Made by a program: the position numbers and the translations under genes. 64,000 nt of DNA, taken from NCBI GenBank assembly GCA_963925545.1, contig CAWUSA010000006.1, positions 62,001-126,000 on the forward strand. The letters are read 5' to 3'. Shown piece by piece: positions 1 through 9,453 of the stretch; within the stretch, counting starts at the first letter, position 1, and each line of letters begins with the position of its first letter. The stretch comes from TMED14 sp963925545. Lineage in GTDB: Bacteria > Bacteroidota > Bacteroidia > Flavobacteriales > Schleiferiaceae. The notes under the pieces were generated by a model. The model saw nothing but the letters and a program-made list of their open reading frames with translations. It was not told the origin of the DNA and did no database searches.

Positions 1-524
1 CCACCTGACAACACAGCAATGGAGCTGTCCGGAGGCGGGCACTGAAGGGCGTCCATGGCACGGTTCAATACGGTATCTAATTCCCAAGCATTGCTTGCGT
101 CTATGCGATCCTGAAGCTCAGCTTGGCGGGCCATCATCTTCTCCATTTTTTCTGCATCCTCGTAATTCTCAGGCAAGGCAAAGTCTTCATTGATTTGGTT
201 GTATTCCTCAAGCAAGGCCGTAGTCTCAGCCATGCCCTCCTTGACAATATCTAACACCGTCTTGCTTTCATCCAATTGTGGCTCTTGCTCAAGGTAACCC
301 ACAGAGTAACCGGGGGAAAAAGCCACATCTCCGCGATGACTTTGGTCAATGCCAGCAATGATTTTCAACAAGGTTGACTTACCTGATCCATTGAGGCCCA
401 GGATGCCAATTTTCGCACCATAGAAGAAGCTCAAATAGATATCCTTCAGGATGGCTTTGTTGTTATGTGGGAGAATCTTAGAGACCCCCGACATGGAAAA
501 AATGATTTGCTTATCGTCTGACAT
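1..524 (-). CDS. ettA: EttA-type ABC-F translational throttle ATPase (5' part only)
   Basis: The ORF starts with ATG at 524 and runs off the left edge, so only about the first 174 residues are present. It reads as the first nucleotide-binding domain of an ABC-F protein: Walker A GLNGSGKST sits at residues 43-51, and the visible part stops exactly inside the ABC signature (VLSGG, about 171-175). The helical arm insertion between them, rich in Glu/Met/Lys, fits EttA rather than a transporter ATPase. EttA family proteins bind the ribosomal E site and gate early elongation according to ATP/ADP level. No membrane segment is seen. The gene is divergent from the CarboxypepD_reg-like gene at 592. The identification rests on the N-terminal half only. 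Confidence 0.9.
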   Translation of the reverse strand, partial: MSDDKQIIFSMSGVSKILPHNNKAILKDIYLSFFYGAKIGILGLNGSGKSTLLKIIAGIDQSHRGDVAFSPGYSVGYLEQEPQLDESKTVLDIVKEGMAETTALLEEYNQINEDFALPENYEDAEKMEKMMARQAELQDRIDASNAWELDTVLNRAMDALQCPPPDSSIAVLSG

Positions 525-591
525 GAATGTGCGTTATTATCCTACAAAGATGAGGGTTTCCACGGCATAGTTATTGTAATTTCCGAGCCCA

Positions 592-1305
592 ATGCAAAAG
601 TTGCTGATATTTTCCCTTTTCCTTTTAGCAAGCCAATTTTCCTGGGGGCAAAACCTTGTTAAATACCAAGGCGTCATTGTGGAAGACCGGACAATGGATC
701 CCCTCCCTTATGTGGCCATTGTTAATGCTCGGACGGAAGCAGCACAAATCACTGACTCAAAGGGTCGATTTGCCATGGAAGCCATCGAAGGCGACACATT
801 GGTTTTTTCACGGCCTGGGTTTTCATTCAGTTACCGCTCCGTTGTAGAAAATGACTCTGTTCGCATCATCCTACAAACTCAAAATTTCTTACTAAATGAG
901 GTCAGCGTCACAGCCTACAAGCTTACATCAAACATGCCTAAGGCTATGAAGATAGACAACGCCCAAAGACCCTCTGGCATTGACATTAATGCCCCACAGA
1001 GTGTCAGGCCAACAATGGCCAACCCCATTGATTTTTTGTATGATCAGTTTGGCAATCGACCTAGGCAAATTCGGGAGCTTCAGGCCATCCTAGATAGCGA
1101 ACGATTCAGAGACCGACTCAGCAAGAGTCACAACCGCCGTGCACTATTTGAGCTAACGGGCATGCCTGCATCTGAAGTTGAAGCCTTCCTGTTGTTTTGC
1201 CGCTACAACCAAAGTGACATCAGAGATGCCAGTGACTATGACCTCCTTGTCAGCTTATTGCTGTGCTACCAAGACTATGAAGCGATTCAATCAGGTAATA
1301 ACTGA
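592..1305 (+). CDS. CarboxypepD_reg-like secreted protein
   Basis: This 237-residue protein has a signal peptide (about residues 1-20, ending SWGQ). It continues with a beta-rich CarboxypepD_reg-like (CNA-B-type) domain at about 24-95, with the usual motif of a carrier segment followed by TDSKGRF. The C-terminal half (about 135-237) is charged and helical. There is no TonB plug or barrel, so it is a stand-alone member of the family and not a receptor. It has the same architecture as the protein at 29213-29851, so the two look like paralogs. Such proteins are common in Bacteroidota envelopes, but the precise role is unknown. A degenerate -7-like box (TAATTTCC, 577-584) precedes the start. Confidence 0.75.
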   Translation: MQKLLIFSLFLLASQFSWGQNLVKYQGVIVEDRTMDPLPYVAIVNARTEAAQITDSKGRFAMEAIEGDTLVFSRPGFSFSYRSVVENDSVRIILQTQNFLLNEVSVTAYKLTSNMPKAMKIDNAQRPSGIDINAPQSVRPTMANPIDFLYDQFGNRPRQIRELQAILDSERFRDRLSKSHNRRALFELTGMPASEVEAFLLFCRYNQSDIRDASDYDLLVSLLLCYQDYEAIQSGNN

Positions 1306-1333
1306 TTACAGTTACGTTTAATCGTCAGCTGAA

Positions 1334-2806
1334 TTAGCGGCTGTAGTTGGGTGACTCCCTGGTAATGGTGACATCATGCGGATGGCTTTCATTGACTCCC
1401 GCCGCTGTGATACGCACAAAACGCGCATCATTCTTCAAGGTTGAAATATCCTTTGCGCCACAGTACCCCATGCCAGCCCTAAGGCCACCAATGAACTGGT
1501 ACATGACTTCATGCATCTCACCTTTATACGGAACCCGACCAACAATGCCCTCAGGCACGAGTTTTTTGATGTCATCTTCCACATCTTGGAAGTAACGATC
1601 CTTTGACCCATCCTGCATAGCCTCAACAGAACCCATGCCACGGTATGATTTATAACGTCGCCCATCAAGGATGATGGCCACTCCTGGCGACTCTTTGGTC
1701 CCGGCCAACATGGACCCTAGCATCACAGAGTCTGCACCTGCAGCAATGGCCTTCACAATATCACCAGTATAGCGAATGCCACCATCAGCAATGACAGGAA
1801 CACCCGAGCCTTTAATGGCCTCTGCAACTTCCATGACAGCACTCAATTGAGGCACGCCTACGCCTGCCACAACCCTTGTGGTACAAATGCTACCCGGGCC
1901 AATGCCAACTTTTACGGCGTCGGCACCTGCATCAACCAAATACTTAGCTGCTTCTGCTGTGGCAATGTTGCCAACAACCACATCCAAGGACGGAAATGCT
2001 GCTTTGACTTTTTTCAATACTTTGACCACGCCTGCTGTATGTCCATGTGCTGTGTCTATAACAATAGCGTCTACATGAGCAGCCACAAGTGCTGAAACCC
2101 TCTCCAAGACGTCAGCTGTCACGCCTACTGCAGCTGCCACGCGCAATCGGCCAAACGTGTCCTTGTTGCTGTTAGGTTTGTTGCGCTTATTAGAAATATC
2201 TCGGTAGGTAATCAAGCCCAACAATTCATTCTCATCATTGACAACAGGGAGCTTTTCAATTTTGTTAGCCTGAAGCAATCCCTCTGCCTCTTCCATGCTC
2301 GTATCAACCGATGCGGTGATTAAGCCTCTATTCGTCATCACATCTGCAATCCGCTTTTGTATGTTGGATTCAAAGCGAAGATCTCTGTTGGTAACGATAC
2401 CAATCAATTGCTTTGATGCGTTAATGATGGGAATGCCACCAATACGGTACTCAGTCATCAAGCGATTAGCGTCTTCCACCGTGGCGTCCTTGCTTAGGGT
2501 TACGGGATCTTGAATCATGCCTGACTCTGCGCGTTTCACTTTACGGACCTCCATAGCTTGTCGTTCCGTACTCATATTCTTGTGCAGAACCCCTATGCCG
2601 CCTTCCTGTGCCATAGCGATAGCCATAGCAGATTCTGTGACAGTATCCATGGCCGACGAGACCACAGGGGTCTTGAGCGCAATGTTGCGGGTGAATTGGG
2701 TGGTTATCTGAACATCCTTTGGGAGGATATCACTGTAAGCCGGGATAAGGAGGACGTCATCGTAAGTGAGGTATTCACCAATGACTTTGGATGAAATGGG
2801 TGCCAT
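1334..2806 (-). CDS. guaB: Inosine-5'-monophosphate dehydrogenase
   Basis: GuaB oxidises IMP to XMP with NAD+, the committed step of guanine nucleotide synthesis; GuaA, the next enzyme, is encoded at 21542-23071. The protein is a TIM barrel interrupted by a CBS-domain pair (about residues 95-205). The catalytic cysteine loop GPGSICTTR places Cys at about 308, close to the position in E. coli GuaB, and the 490-residue length also matches. I chose ATG at 2806. A longer reading begins with TTG at 2833, but that codon lies inside an exact TAATTTTG -7 box (2831-2838), so it cannot be in the mRNA if that promoter is used. The upstream gene is separated by an intrinsic terminator. Confidence 0.97.
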   Translation of the reverse strand: MAPISSKVIGEYLTYDDVLLIPAYSDILPKDVQITTQFTRNIALKTPVVSSAMDTVTESAMAIAMAQEGGIGVLHKNMSTERQAMEVRKVKRAESGMIQDPVTLSKDATVEDANRLMTEYRIGGIPIINASKQLIGIVTNRDLRFESNIQKRIADVMTNRGLITASVDTSMEEAEGLLQANKIEKLPVVNDENELLGLITYRDISNKRNKPNSNKDTFGRLRVAAAVGVTADVLERVSALVAAHVDAIVIDTAHGHTAGVVKVLKKVKAAFPSLDVVVGNIATAEAAKYLVDAGADAVKVGIGPGSICTTRVVAGVGVPQLSAVMEVAEAIKGSGVPVIADGGIRYTGDIVKAIAAGADSVMLGSMLAGTKESPGVAIILDGRRYKSYRGMGSVEAMQDGSKDRYFQDVEDDIKKLVPEGIVGRVPYKGEMHEVMYQFIGGLRAGMGYCGAKDISTLKNDARFVRITAAGVNESHPHDVTITRESPNYSR

Positions 2807-2830
2807 GTGCAATTGCTTCTGAATTGCGCC

Positions 2831-2838
2831 CAAAATTA
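2831..2838 (-). promoter_or_regulatory. -7 box of guaB (TAATTTTG)
   Basis: This is an exact match on the minus strand to the Bacteroidota -7 consensus TAnnTTTG, 24 nt before the guaB ATG. It starts only 2 nt after the T-run of the upstream terminator, so any -33 element must lie inside the terminator hairpin. Confidence 0.6.
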
Positions 2839-2840
2839 CG

Positions 2841-2870
2841 AAAAAAGCCGCCCATTTGCATGAGCGGCTT
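2841..2870 (-). terminator. Intrinsic terminator after the T9SS cargo gene
   Basis: The minus-strand RNA reads AGCCGC, an inner CAT/ATG pair around a short loop, then GCGGCT followed by six U. It lies about 20 nt after the stop of the 2891-6248 gene. Confidence 0.85.
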
Positions 2871-2890
2871 GTGTTAAGTTATTCAAGGCA

Positions 2891-5800
2891 TCACTTTTTC
2901 CTAAAATAAAGCGTGATGCTGCCTTTCTTTTCAATCAATACACCTTGCACGGAATTGAAGGTTAAATGGTAAACATAAGCGCCCGTTGGCACAAAGTCGC
3001 CGTTCACTGTTCCGTCCCACCCTTGATTTTCATCTTTGGTTGAGAAGACCATGTTCCCCCAGCGATCAAAAATATCAAGCTGGTATTTCTTCACTGCCAC
3101 ATAGGAGTGTGACGGTTTCCATGTCCGGTTCTCCACCACATTTGAAATGGGGTTGAAGGACGTCGGAATGAATACGCGTGGTTCATGCTCAGCACAGGCC
3201 TTATTGGATGCGCTGCGGAATTCTGTGCCATCTGCATCACGGAATGCCAGAGGGTTATTTGCTTCAACTGCAACAACTTTGTAGCAGAAGAATCCACTGT
3301 TATCCCCCATGGGTCTAACATTATCAGTGAAAATAGTGTCACTGGTAGAAGTCAGGTAAGTGAATCCGCCAAAAGGCCCTTCCGAACGGTAGATCTCATA
3401 GGATCCAACCACACCCATGTAGTCAAGGTAGTGATTCCATTTCAACACATTGGTTAAATTGTCATTGCCTTCAACCTCTAGCAAGACATTGGTGCCAATG
3501 TTGCTTGCTGTATCAATACCTCCACAACTGTCCGTTGCCACAATGCGGTACCTGTAACGGTAGTTGTTAGGGTCAGCTGTAACGTCAATGAAGCGAATCT
3601 CCCATGGTGCCATCACTGGCTTAGGTATCAACCCTAAGGACGTAAAGCTTGATGTGAAATTGTCAGATCGCTGAATATCATAGTGAATGACGTCAGCATC
3701 CTTGTCAATGAACACCACTGTCTCAATGCTGTTATCGCTGCGCACATGAGCCTTAGCGAGGTACATCAACCTTGAACGGTTCAAAGAAAGCCCATTGAAG
3801 CACTTGTCATTGGAACGGCTTGACAAGCTGCTTGATGTGTCAATGGCTCGAATGTAGAAGCAGTAATCCCATCCAGCAATGATATTTTTGGTGCGGTAAG
3901 TGGTGTCGCTGCCATTATTGGTGTTGAAGAGAACGCCAAACTGTGTCGTGCCACCGGGTGGCGTCACATCAGCCATGATGCGATACTCTTTCACGCCGCC
4001 AGTCCAGCCACGGTAACCATTCCATCGCATGCGAAGTTCACCATCACATGGGTCTGAATTCTCTGTCAACAGGATGTTGTTGTGTGCTGACACCAACAGG
4101 TCCGAAGATTGATTGCCACAGCTGTCCGTTGAAATCACCTTGTAGCGATCCACCATGGTGTTAGGAGTAACACCGGGAATGGGGTAAGGCATCAAGGTGC
4201 CTACAGGGACAGTCGCAATGGACTGCCATGCTGTTGTAGCTACATCGTACTTCAGCAACTCATACTCAATGATGTCAGTGTTCGTGGCAGCTTGCCATGA
4301 GATGGTCGCTGTACCACCAACAACTGTCAACGAGTCAATCACAATGACATCGCTGTTATTCATGTCTGAGAAGAAGCCGCCATCGATGGTCGACTCACAG
4401 GCGCCAGCGATGCGAATCTGGTACTCTAGATCCAAACCGCAGATATTTACGGTGTCACGGTAGGTACTGTCAGTCGTGTTACCAAGGTTTGACCACGCTC
4501 CTGTCAATGGCCTACGCCATACCTCGTAGGTGCTACCAGAACTGTTTCCATGGTTCCAGTTCAATAAGGCCACAGAACTCGCCGTTGGAGGGATTGGCGT
4601 TACCGTTAAACCAATGCTACGAATGGTATCCGATGTGATCGACGTATAGCTACATCCACCAATGGTTCGGATGTAATAATAATTGCTTCCACCAGGATTC
4701 GGGGTTGCGTGATTGTAGGTTGTTGCACTGTAGTTGGCAATGGTGTCAATGGCTGTGAATGGTGCGGTTGCATTGATGCCATGGAACACCACATAGGAAT
4801 CGTAATTCATACCCGTGTCGATGGGCGGTACCCAGCTGATATCAATGGATCCATCCGCTTGAACAGACACACAAGAGTTGCTCATGTCTGGAGGAATCGG
4901 AATGGTTGACACCACATTGATGACCACAGAGGCCACTGAAATGGCTGGAGCTGGACAGAAATTGTCCTGCATTCGAAGAGCAAAAACGTACTTATTGGTT
5001 GGTGATCCGCAAGAATTGGTCTGGTAGGAAATGTGATCACAATTGGTCTCCCAGTAAAAGGAAACCTCATTGTTCAAGGTATTGGTGTAGGTTGTTTGGG
5101 GTGACTTTGGTGACACCGTAGCGCAAGGGGGGTTCAAGCAGCCTGCTAATGGATTGTTCAATGGCACGCCTAATTGGCCACCTGAAGGGGCGAATTCAAT
5201 GGTTTGCGGCAAGAAATTGGGCAAGAGTTGTGGGTCCTGAGCCACAATATCAAATTTGATGATCTCGCCAGCAAATACGGTGGTTTCCCAATACAACGTG
5301 TCGCCAGCTAAGACGACAGGAACCAACTGCGGAAAGTTAGGAATGTTGTTAATCTGAACAGTTGGCGGTGAATTGAATCCGCAATCGGTTCGAATGACCA
5401 CTGGTATGTCTCGATAAACTTCTGCAATGCGCTGGTTGCAGCGGTAAGAAGTGACCTTAACACAGGTTGCAAAAGAACCTGCTGCCGATGGCGTGAAGGT
5501 GATGGAACCTGTTTCGTTGTTGAACCCTACCGTGTTTCCACCATTAGGCAAAGGGTTGTTGTAGCTGTAAGGCGAACTAAAGGTTGCATTAGTCGTATAG
5601 TTGGAGGTTACAGGGTAAGCCCAGTCATAAACAATAGAATCTAAGTCATTGTCAAAAGCATTGTGCGCATAAGTGTACTCATAACCTGAGCAAATCACTG
5701 TTTTGGGTGGCTCCAAAAAACGGGGAGAATTATCATAACAGGTGCTAGCGTTCTGCGGCACACCAGCGATGGAGTATGGGAACATAAAGGCCCTCAATGT

Positions 5801-6250
5801 GTATGAGCTATTACCTGTTAAATTGGTGATGCTGGGTCGGCAGCAATCCGTAAAGGTGTAGTACCAACCGGAGGCAGGCGGGACGCCTGAAATGGTGATC
5901 CATGCAGACTCAAAGCGTCGCTCTTCCACTGCGCCCTTGCCAGATACGACACCACCGCAATTGATTTGACCTGTTGCCGACCAGCAATCAGGTGACACAT
6001 CCGAACTGGCGCCAACTTGTGCGCAAGAAATACTACCAACAGGCGCATTGGTGCTCAGGGTGACCGGATTAGGCATGTAGGTAGACGCCCCTGTACCACA
6101 CTCACGGTACAAGACCACATAGAATTTGAATTTGCCCGCATTAGGTCCGCTATCCGCACAACGCCATGTGATTTCACCACCGAGGTAGTGTGAAGCCTGA
6201 GCGGTAAAGCCAAGGGAAAGAACAAAGAGTGCAATCAGTAAACGTTTCAC
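2891..6250 (-). CDS. Large secreted fibronectin-III-like protein with type-B T9SS sorting domain
   Basis: The 1119-residue protein starts with GTG at 6250 and has a clear signal peptide (MKRLLIALFVLSLGFTAQAS). The N-terminal domain begins HYLGGEITWRC and is Cys-rich. From about residue 470 to 1010 there are repeated Fn3-like beta modules. The last ~95 residues (from VFIPTSFNP, through FDRWGNMVF and GWDGT, to the basic end LYFRKK) match the gliding-motility-associated (type B) T9SS C-terminal sorting domain. It is therefore exported by Sec, then moved to the cell surface or released through T9SS. Its ligand or adhesive function is not evident. A near-consensus -7 box (TATCTTTA, 6275-6282) lies upstream. 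Confidence 0.88.
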   Translation of the reverse strand: MKRLLIALFVLSLGFTAQASHYLGGEITWRCADSGPNAGKFKFYVVLYRECGTGASTYMPNPVTLSTNAPVGSISCAQVGASSDVSPDCWSATGQINCGGVVSGKGAVEERRFESAWITISGVPPASGWYYTFTDCCRPSITNLTGNSSYTLRAFMFPYSIAGVPQNASTCYDNSPRFLEPPKTVICSGYEYTYAHNAFDNDLDSIVYDWAYPVTSNYTTNATFSSPYSYNNPLPNGGNTVGFNNETGSITFTPSAAGSFATCVKVTSYRCNQRIAEVYRDIPVVIRTDCGFNSPPTVQINNIPNFPQLVPVVLAGDTLYWETTVFAGEIIKFDIVAQDPQLLPNFLPQTIEFAPSGGQLGVPLNNPLAGCLNPPCATVSPKSPQTTYTNTLNNEVSFYWETNCDHISYQTNSCGSPTNKYVFALRMQDNFCPAPAISVASVVINVVSTIPIPPDMSNSCVSVQADGSIDISWVPPIDTGMNYDSYVVFHGINATAPFTAIDTIANYSATTYNHATPNPGGSNYYYIRTIGGCSYTSITSDTIRSIGLTVTPIPPTASSVALLNWNHGNSSGSTYEVWRRPLTGAWSNLGNTTDSTYRDTVNICGLDLEYQIRIAGACESTIDGGFFSDMNNSDVIVIDSLTVVGGTATISWQAATNTDIIEYELLKYDVATTAWQSIATVPVGTLMPYPIPGVTPNTMVDRYKVISTDSCGNQSSDLLVSAHNNILLTENSDPCDGELRMRWNGYRGWTGGVKEYRIMADVTPPGGTTQFGVLFNTNNGSDTTYRTKNIIAGWDYCFYIRAIDTSSSLSSRSNDKCFNGLSLNRSRLMYLAKAHVRSDNSIETVVFIDKDADVIHYDIQRSDNFTSSFTSLGLIPKPVMAPWEIRFIDVTADPNNYRYRYRIVATDSCGGIDTASNIGTNVLLEVEGNDNLTNVLKWNHYLDYMGVVGSYEIYRSEGPFGGFTYLTSTSDTIFTDNVRPMGDNSGFFCYKVVAVEANNPLAFRDADGTEFRSASNKACAEHEPRVFIPTSFNPISNVVENRTWKPSHSYVAVKKYQLDIFDRWGNMVFSTKDENQGWDGTVNGDFVPTGAYVYHLTFNSVQGVLIEKKGSITLYFRKK

Positions 6251-6355
6251 AAGCTAATGGAATTGGTGATGGGTTAAAGATAATTCGTCAATGCCCCAGC
6301 GCTGAGGGCAAAACAAGTAATTGATAACAGGTAATGAGTGAACGATGTGAATAAG

Positions 6356-7507
6356 TCAGGACTTGTACCATTCACGGGCAATAACCACCTTTTGAATCTC
6401 AGATGTTCCTTCACCAATGGTGCAAAGTTTGGCATCACGGAAAAACTTCTCTGCAGGATAATCTTTGGTGAAACCATACCCTCCATAAACTTGTACCCCC
6501 TCATTAGAAACGGAGACTGCCACCTCACTCGCTTTCAGCTTAGCCATGGCCGATTCCAATGTCACTTTCTTCCCCGCATCCTTGAGAGCTCCGGCATGAC
6601 GAATCATCAACTCTGACGCATAAATCTCTGTGTGCATGTCCGCCAACTTGAATGATATGCCTTGAAATTGTGAAATAGGCTTTCCAAACTGTTCACGCTC
6701 TTGCGCATAGGCTGCAGCAGCTTTTCGCGCCCCTTTCGCAATGCCTAAAGAGAGTGCTGCAATGGAAATGCGTCCACCGTCTAAAATCTTCATGGATTGC
6801 ACAAAACCTTCACCGACTTTACCCAAAACATGGCTACCTGGCACAAAGACGTTATCAAAGAATAAACAAGCTGTTTCGCTGGCGCGCATGCCAAGCTTAT
6901 TCTCCTTCTGACCTCCAGAAAATCCTTCCATGCCCTTCTCCAGGACAAAGGCAGTCATACCATGACTATCTTGTTTTTCACCAGTCCGTGCAATGACCAC
7001 AAAAACATCAGCTGAAATTGCGTGTGTAATGAAGTTTTTTGAGCCGTTCATGCGCCATCCTTCACCTTCCTTGGTCGCAGTGGTCGCCATGCCGCCCGCA
7101 TCTGATCCTGTGCCCGTCTCGGTCAAACCCCATGCACCTAAGTGCTCAGCCGTGGCCAACCTAGGAAGCCACTTTCGTTTTTGCTCGTCATTGCCAAATT
7201 GAGCAATGTGTTGGGTACACAGGCTGTTGTGAGCAGCCACACTGAGACCTATAGATCCGCAGACCTGTGAGATTTCATCAATGATGGTGATGTAGGTATC
7301 ATAGCCCATGCCAGACCCCCCGTATTCCTCAGGCACCAACACCCCCATGAACCCCAATTTCCCCATGGCCTTGAAAGTTTCCACAGGGAAGGTTTGCGGC
7401 TCGTCCCACGTCATCACATGTGGTAAAATGTGCTTAGCTGCAAAATCGCGAGCTGTGTCACGGATCATGTCAAGTTCTTCGGAATGATCTAGGGCAATTG
7501 GGTACAT
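6356..7507 (-). CDS. Acyl-CoA dehydrogenase (short-chain/butyryl type)
   Basis: This FAD-dependent dehydrogenase introduces the alpha,beta double bond into acyl-CoA and passes electrons to ETF. The 383-residue length is typical. The N-terminal helical domain, the middle beta domain (GLTETGTGSDAGG and NGSKNFITHA) and the C-terminal helical domain are all recognisable. The catalytic base of the SCAD/GCD type is in GEGTSEIQ, Glu at about 366. Substrate length or branching cannot be read from the sequence; fatty or branched-chain amino-acid breakdown are both possible. It lies 39 nt downstream of the acetyltransferase gene and shows no -7 box of its own, so co-transcription is likely. Confidence 0.93.
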   Translation of the reverse strand: MYPIALDHSEELDMIRDTARDFAAKHILPHVMTWDEPQTFPVETFKAMGKLGFMGVLVPEEYGGSGMGYDTYITIIDEISQVCGSIGLSVAAHNSLCTQHIAQFGNDEQKRKWLPRLATAEHLGAWGLTETGTGSDAGGMATTATKEGEGWRMNGSKNFITHAISADVFVVIARTGEKQDSHGMTAFVLEKGMEGFSGGQKENKLGMRASETACLFFDNVFVPGSHVLGKVGEGFVQSMKILDGGRISIAALSLGIAKGARKAAAAYAQEREQFGKPISQFQGISFKLADMHTEIYASELMIRHAGALKDAGKKVTLESAMAKLKASEVAVSVSNEGVQVYGGYGFTKDYPAEKFFRDAKLCTIGEGTSEIQKVVIAREWYKS

Positions 7508-7546
7508 AGTTATGATTTATAGGGTATTAAAGAAGTTGTAACGCTT

Positions 7547-8119
7547 TTAGCTGACGCGTTTAACGGCGCCTTGTGACAGGTGGTAGGTCTCTCCGCTTTC
7601 CGGGCATGTGGCCATGCCTTCTGCGTCAAATTGTAATCGATGTCCATGGGTAGACATCCAGCCGACTTGCTTGGCGGGATTACCAACAACCAAGGCAAAA
7701 TCTGCAATGCTTTTGATGACAACAGCACCTGCGCCAACGAAGGCGTATTGTCCAATGTCATGGCCACAAACGATGGTCGCATTGGCTCCAATAGAAGCCC
7801 CTCGACCGACATGTGTCTTGATATATTGTCCTTTCCTCACGACAGCTGAACGGGGATTCACAATGTTGGTGAAAACACAAGAAGGCCCCAAGAACACCTC
7901 ATCATCGCAGGTTACGCCCGTGTACAAACTGACATTGTTCTGAACTTTGACCCGATTACCTAAAATCACATCCGTTGAAATCACCACATTTTGACCCACG
8001 TTGCAATCTTCACCAAGCACAGCACCTTGCATGATATGAGAGAAATGCCAAATGGTTGTACCCTCGCCAATTTGGCAAGGTTCATCAATAACAGCAGTGG
8101 GGTGAGCTTGGTAAGCCAT
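7547..8119 (-). CDS. Left-handed beta-helix N-acetyltransferase (WbpD/WlbB-like)
   Basis: The protein consists of hexapeptide repeats (patterns such as VILGNR, IGANAT and VGAGAV) that form a left-handed beta-helix acyltransferase. It begins MAYQAHPTAVIDE, followed by IGEGTTIWHFSHI, as in UDP-2-acetamido-3-amino-2,3-dideoxyglucuronate N-acetyltransferases, which acetylate the 3-amino sugar for O-antigen or glycan synthesis. The C-terminus keeps the family's short strand with a conserved Cys and Tyr (CPESGETY). I preferred ATG at 8119; an ATG at 8137 is in frame but gives a non-family N-terminus. No wbpB/wbpE partners are in the window, so the exact sugar is an inference. Confidence 0.85.
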   Translation of the reverse strand: MAYQAHPTAVIDEPCQIGEGTTIWHFSHIMQGAVLGEDCNVGQNVVISTDVILGNRVKVQNNVSLYTGVTCDDEVFLGPSCVFTNIVNPRSAVVRKGQYIKTHVGRGASIGANATIVCGHDIGQYAFVGAGAVVIKSIADFALVVGNPAKQVGWMSTHGHRLQFDAEGMATCPESGETYHLSQGAVKRVS

Positions 8120-8161
8120 GTTGGTTGAATGAGGCATGCAAGATAGGGACTGATGTCTCGC

Positions 8162-8169
8162 TATCTTTG
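8162..8169 (+). promoter_or_regulatory. -7 box of the S1/P1 nuclease gene (TATCTTTG)
   Basis: An exact TAnnTTTG lies 3 nt before ATG 8173. A transcript starting just downstream would be leaderless or nearly so, which argues against the in-frame ATG at 8125. Confidence 0.5.
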
Positions 8170-8172
8170 GGC

Positions 8173-8964
8173 ATGCAAGGACTATTCAACCGTTATCTCA
8201 AGCCCATGTCAATCATGGGGGTTTTTCTATTTTCTATCAACGCATTTGCCTGGGGACCAACAGGTCACAGGATAGTTGGCGCCATCGCCGAGAGACATCT
8301 CAGCCCTTGTGCCAAGGAAAAAATTCATGATCTACTCCAAGGGGAATCACTTGCTATGGCATCCACATGGATGGATAATATCAAATCTGACCCCAATTAC
8401 CGTTCATGGAACCCCTGGCATTACTGCACTATTCCTGACCACCAATCCTACGATGAGGCGGGCACACCTAAACAAGGTGATGTCATTGCCACCCTGCATC
8501 GACTCATGGTTGACCCCAACGCAAGAAAGCTCATGCCATGGGATGAAGCAAGCGGCATCAAAATGCTGGCCCACTTGATTGGTGATATTCATCAACCATT
8601 GCATGTTGGCAACGGCACAGACCGTGGCGGCAACGATTGGAAAATTCAATGGTTCAGTGCTTCAACCAACCTGCATCGCGTTTGGGATTCTGACATGATC
8701 AAGCATCAAGCGCTTTCCTATACTGAATACGTAGATTGGATTGATCGCGCAAGCGAAGCAGATGTTCAGTCATGGCAAGCAGACGATGTGCTGGTGTGGG
8801 CTCAAGAGTCCAAAACCATCCGCCTAGGCGGTATCTACCCTGATGTTGACACGAAATCCCTTGGGTATGCATACAGCTACAAGCACATCAGCACCTTGAA
8901 CCAACGCCTGCTTCAGGCTGGCATACGGTTGGCGGCTGTCCTTAATCGCATGTACGGATGCTGA
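8173..8964 (+). CDS. Secreted S1/P1-family zinc nuclease
   Basis: This family hydrolyses single-stranded DNA or RNA (and 3'-nucleotides) with three zinc ions. The predicted signal peptide ends at AFA, so the mature protein would begin WGPTGH. That is exactly the arrangement in P1 nuclease, where the amino-terminal Trp and His6 bind zinc. The other ligands are visible: TWMDN (Asp), NPWHY (His), the HLIGDIHQPLHVG block (His/Asp/His) and NLHRVWDSD (His/Asp). It probably acts in the periplasm or outside the cell, for nucleotide or phosphate scavenging. The stop overlaps the Rrf2 start by 7 nt. I chose ATG 8173 because of the -7 box at 8162-8169; 8206 is an alternative. Confidence 0.9.
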   Translation: MQGLFNRYLKPMSIMGVFLFSINAFAWGPTGHRIVGAIAERHLSPCAKEKIHDLLQGESLAMASTWMDNIKSDPNYRSWNPWHYCTIPDHQSYDEAGTPKQGDVIATLHRLMVDPNARKLMPWDEASGIKMLAHLIGDIHQPLHVGNGTDRGGNDWKIQWFSASTNLHRVWDSDMIKHQALSYTEYVDWIDRASEADVQSWQADDVLVWAQESKTIRLGGIYPDVDTKSLGYAYSYKHISTLNQRLLQAGIRLAAVLNRMYGC

Positions 8965-9428
8965 ACAAGAAGACCATCTATGGCCTTCACGCGCTATTGC
9001 ATTTAGCAAGAAATCCCCATCAGCACATCGGCGCCTCAAAAATTGCTGAGGCCACAAGTGCCCCCTATAAATTTCTGGAAAGCATTTTACAGCTATTGGT
9101 CAATGAAGGCATGCTCCTTTCTAAAACGGGTCGCGATGGCGGCTACCAATTGGCAGAAAGCCCTGATCAGATTACATTGGCTGACATTGCCAGACTCCTT
9201 GAAGGACCCATTGCGCTACTCCCCTGCGCTTCTCATCGATTTTATGAGCCCTGCGATTCATGCCCAGACCCTGCGACCTGCGGCATTCAAGATGCTCTGG
9301 TATTGTTGAGAAATCAAGCAGTTTCAGACATGAAGCAATTGTCCCTGACGGCATTCTTGCAGCGAGAAGCTGATCTGCAATCGGGTCAGCGAGACATGCT
9401 TAGACCCACACCATACGCTGGGCAATAA
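8958..9428 (+). CDS. Rrf2-family transcriptional regulator with Cys cluster
   Basis: The 156-residue protein has the Rrf2 winged helix (about residues 1-80, with GRDGGYQLA in the wing). A Cys-rich segment follows: Cys90, Cys99, Cys102 and Cys108 (C-x8-C-x2-C-x5-C). In the Rrf2 family such residues often bind an Fe-S cluster (IscR, NsrR, RsrR), though the spacing differs from IscR. The start overlaps the nuclease gene by 7 nt, and a CBS/cysteine-synthase-type gene follows 37 nt downstream. Rrf2 proteins such as CymR control cysteine metabolism, so regulation of that neighbour is a reasonable inference. Whether it senses a cluster, O-acetylserine or redox state cannot be told. Confidence 0.88.
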   Translation: MLNKKTIYGLHALLHLARNPHQHIGASKIAEATSAPYKFLESILQLLVNEGMLLSKTGRDGGYQLAESPDQITLADIARLLEGPIALLPCASHRFYEPCDSCPDPATCGIQDALVLLRNQAVSDMKQLSLTAFLQREADLQSGQRDMLRPTPYAGQ

Positions 9429-9453
9429 GCCCATCCCCTTAAGCCATCATGCC

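Noticed and set aside
2807..2833. Nine-residue N-terminal extension of GuaB from TTG 2833
   Set aside because: The TTG lies in the -7 box, and the family N-terminus begins at ATG 2806.
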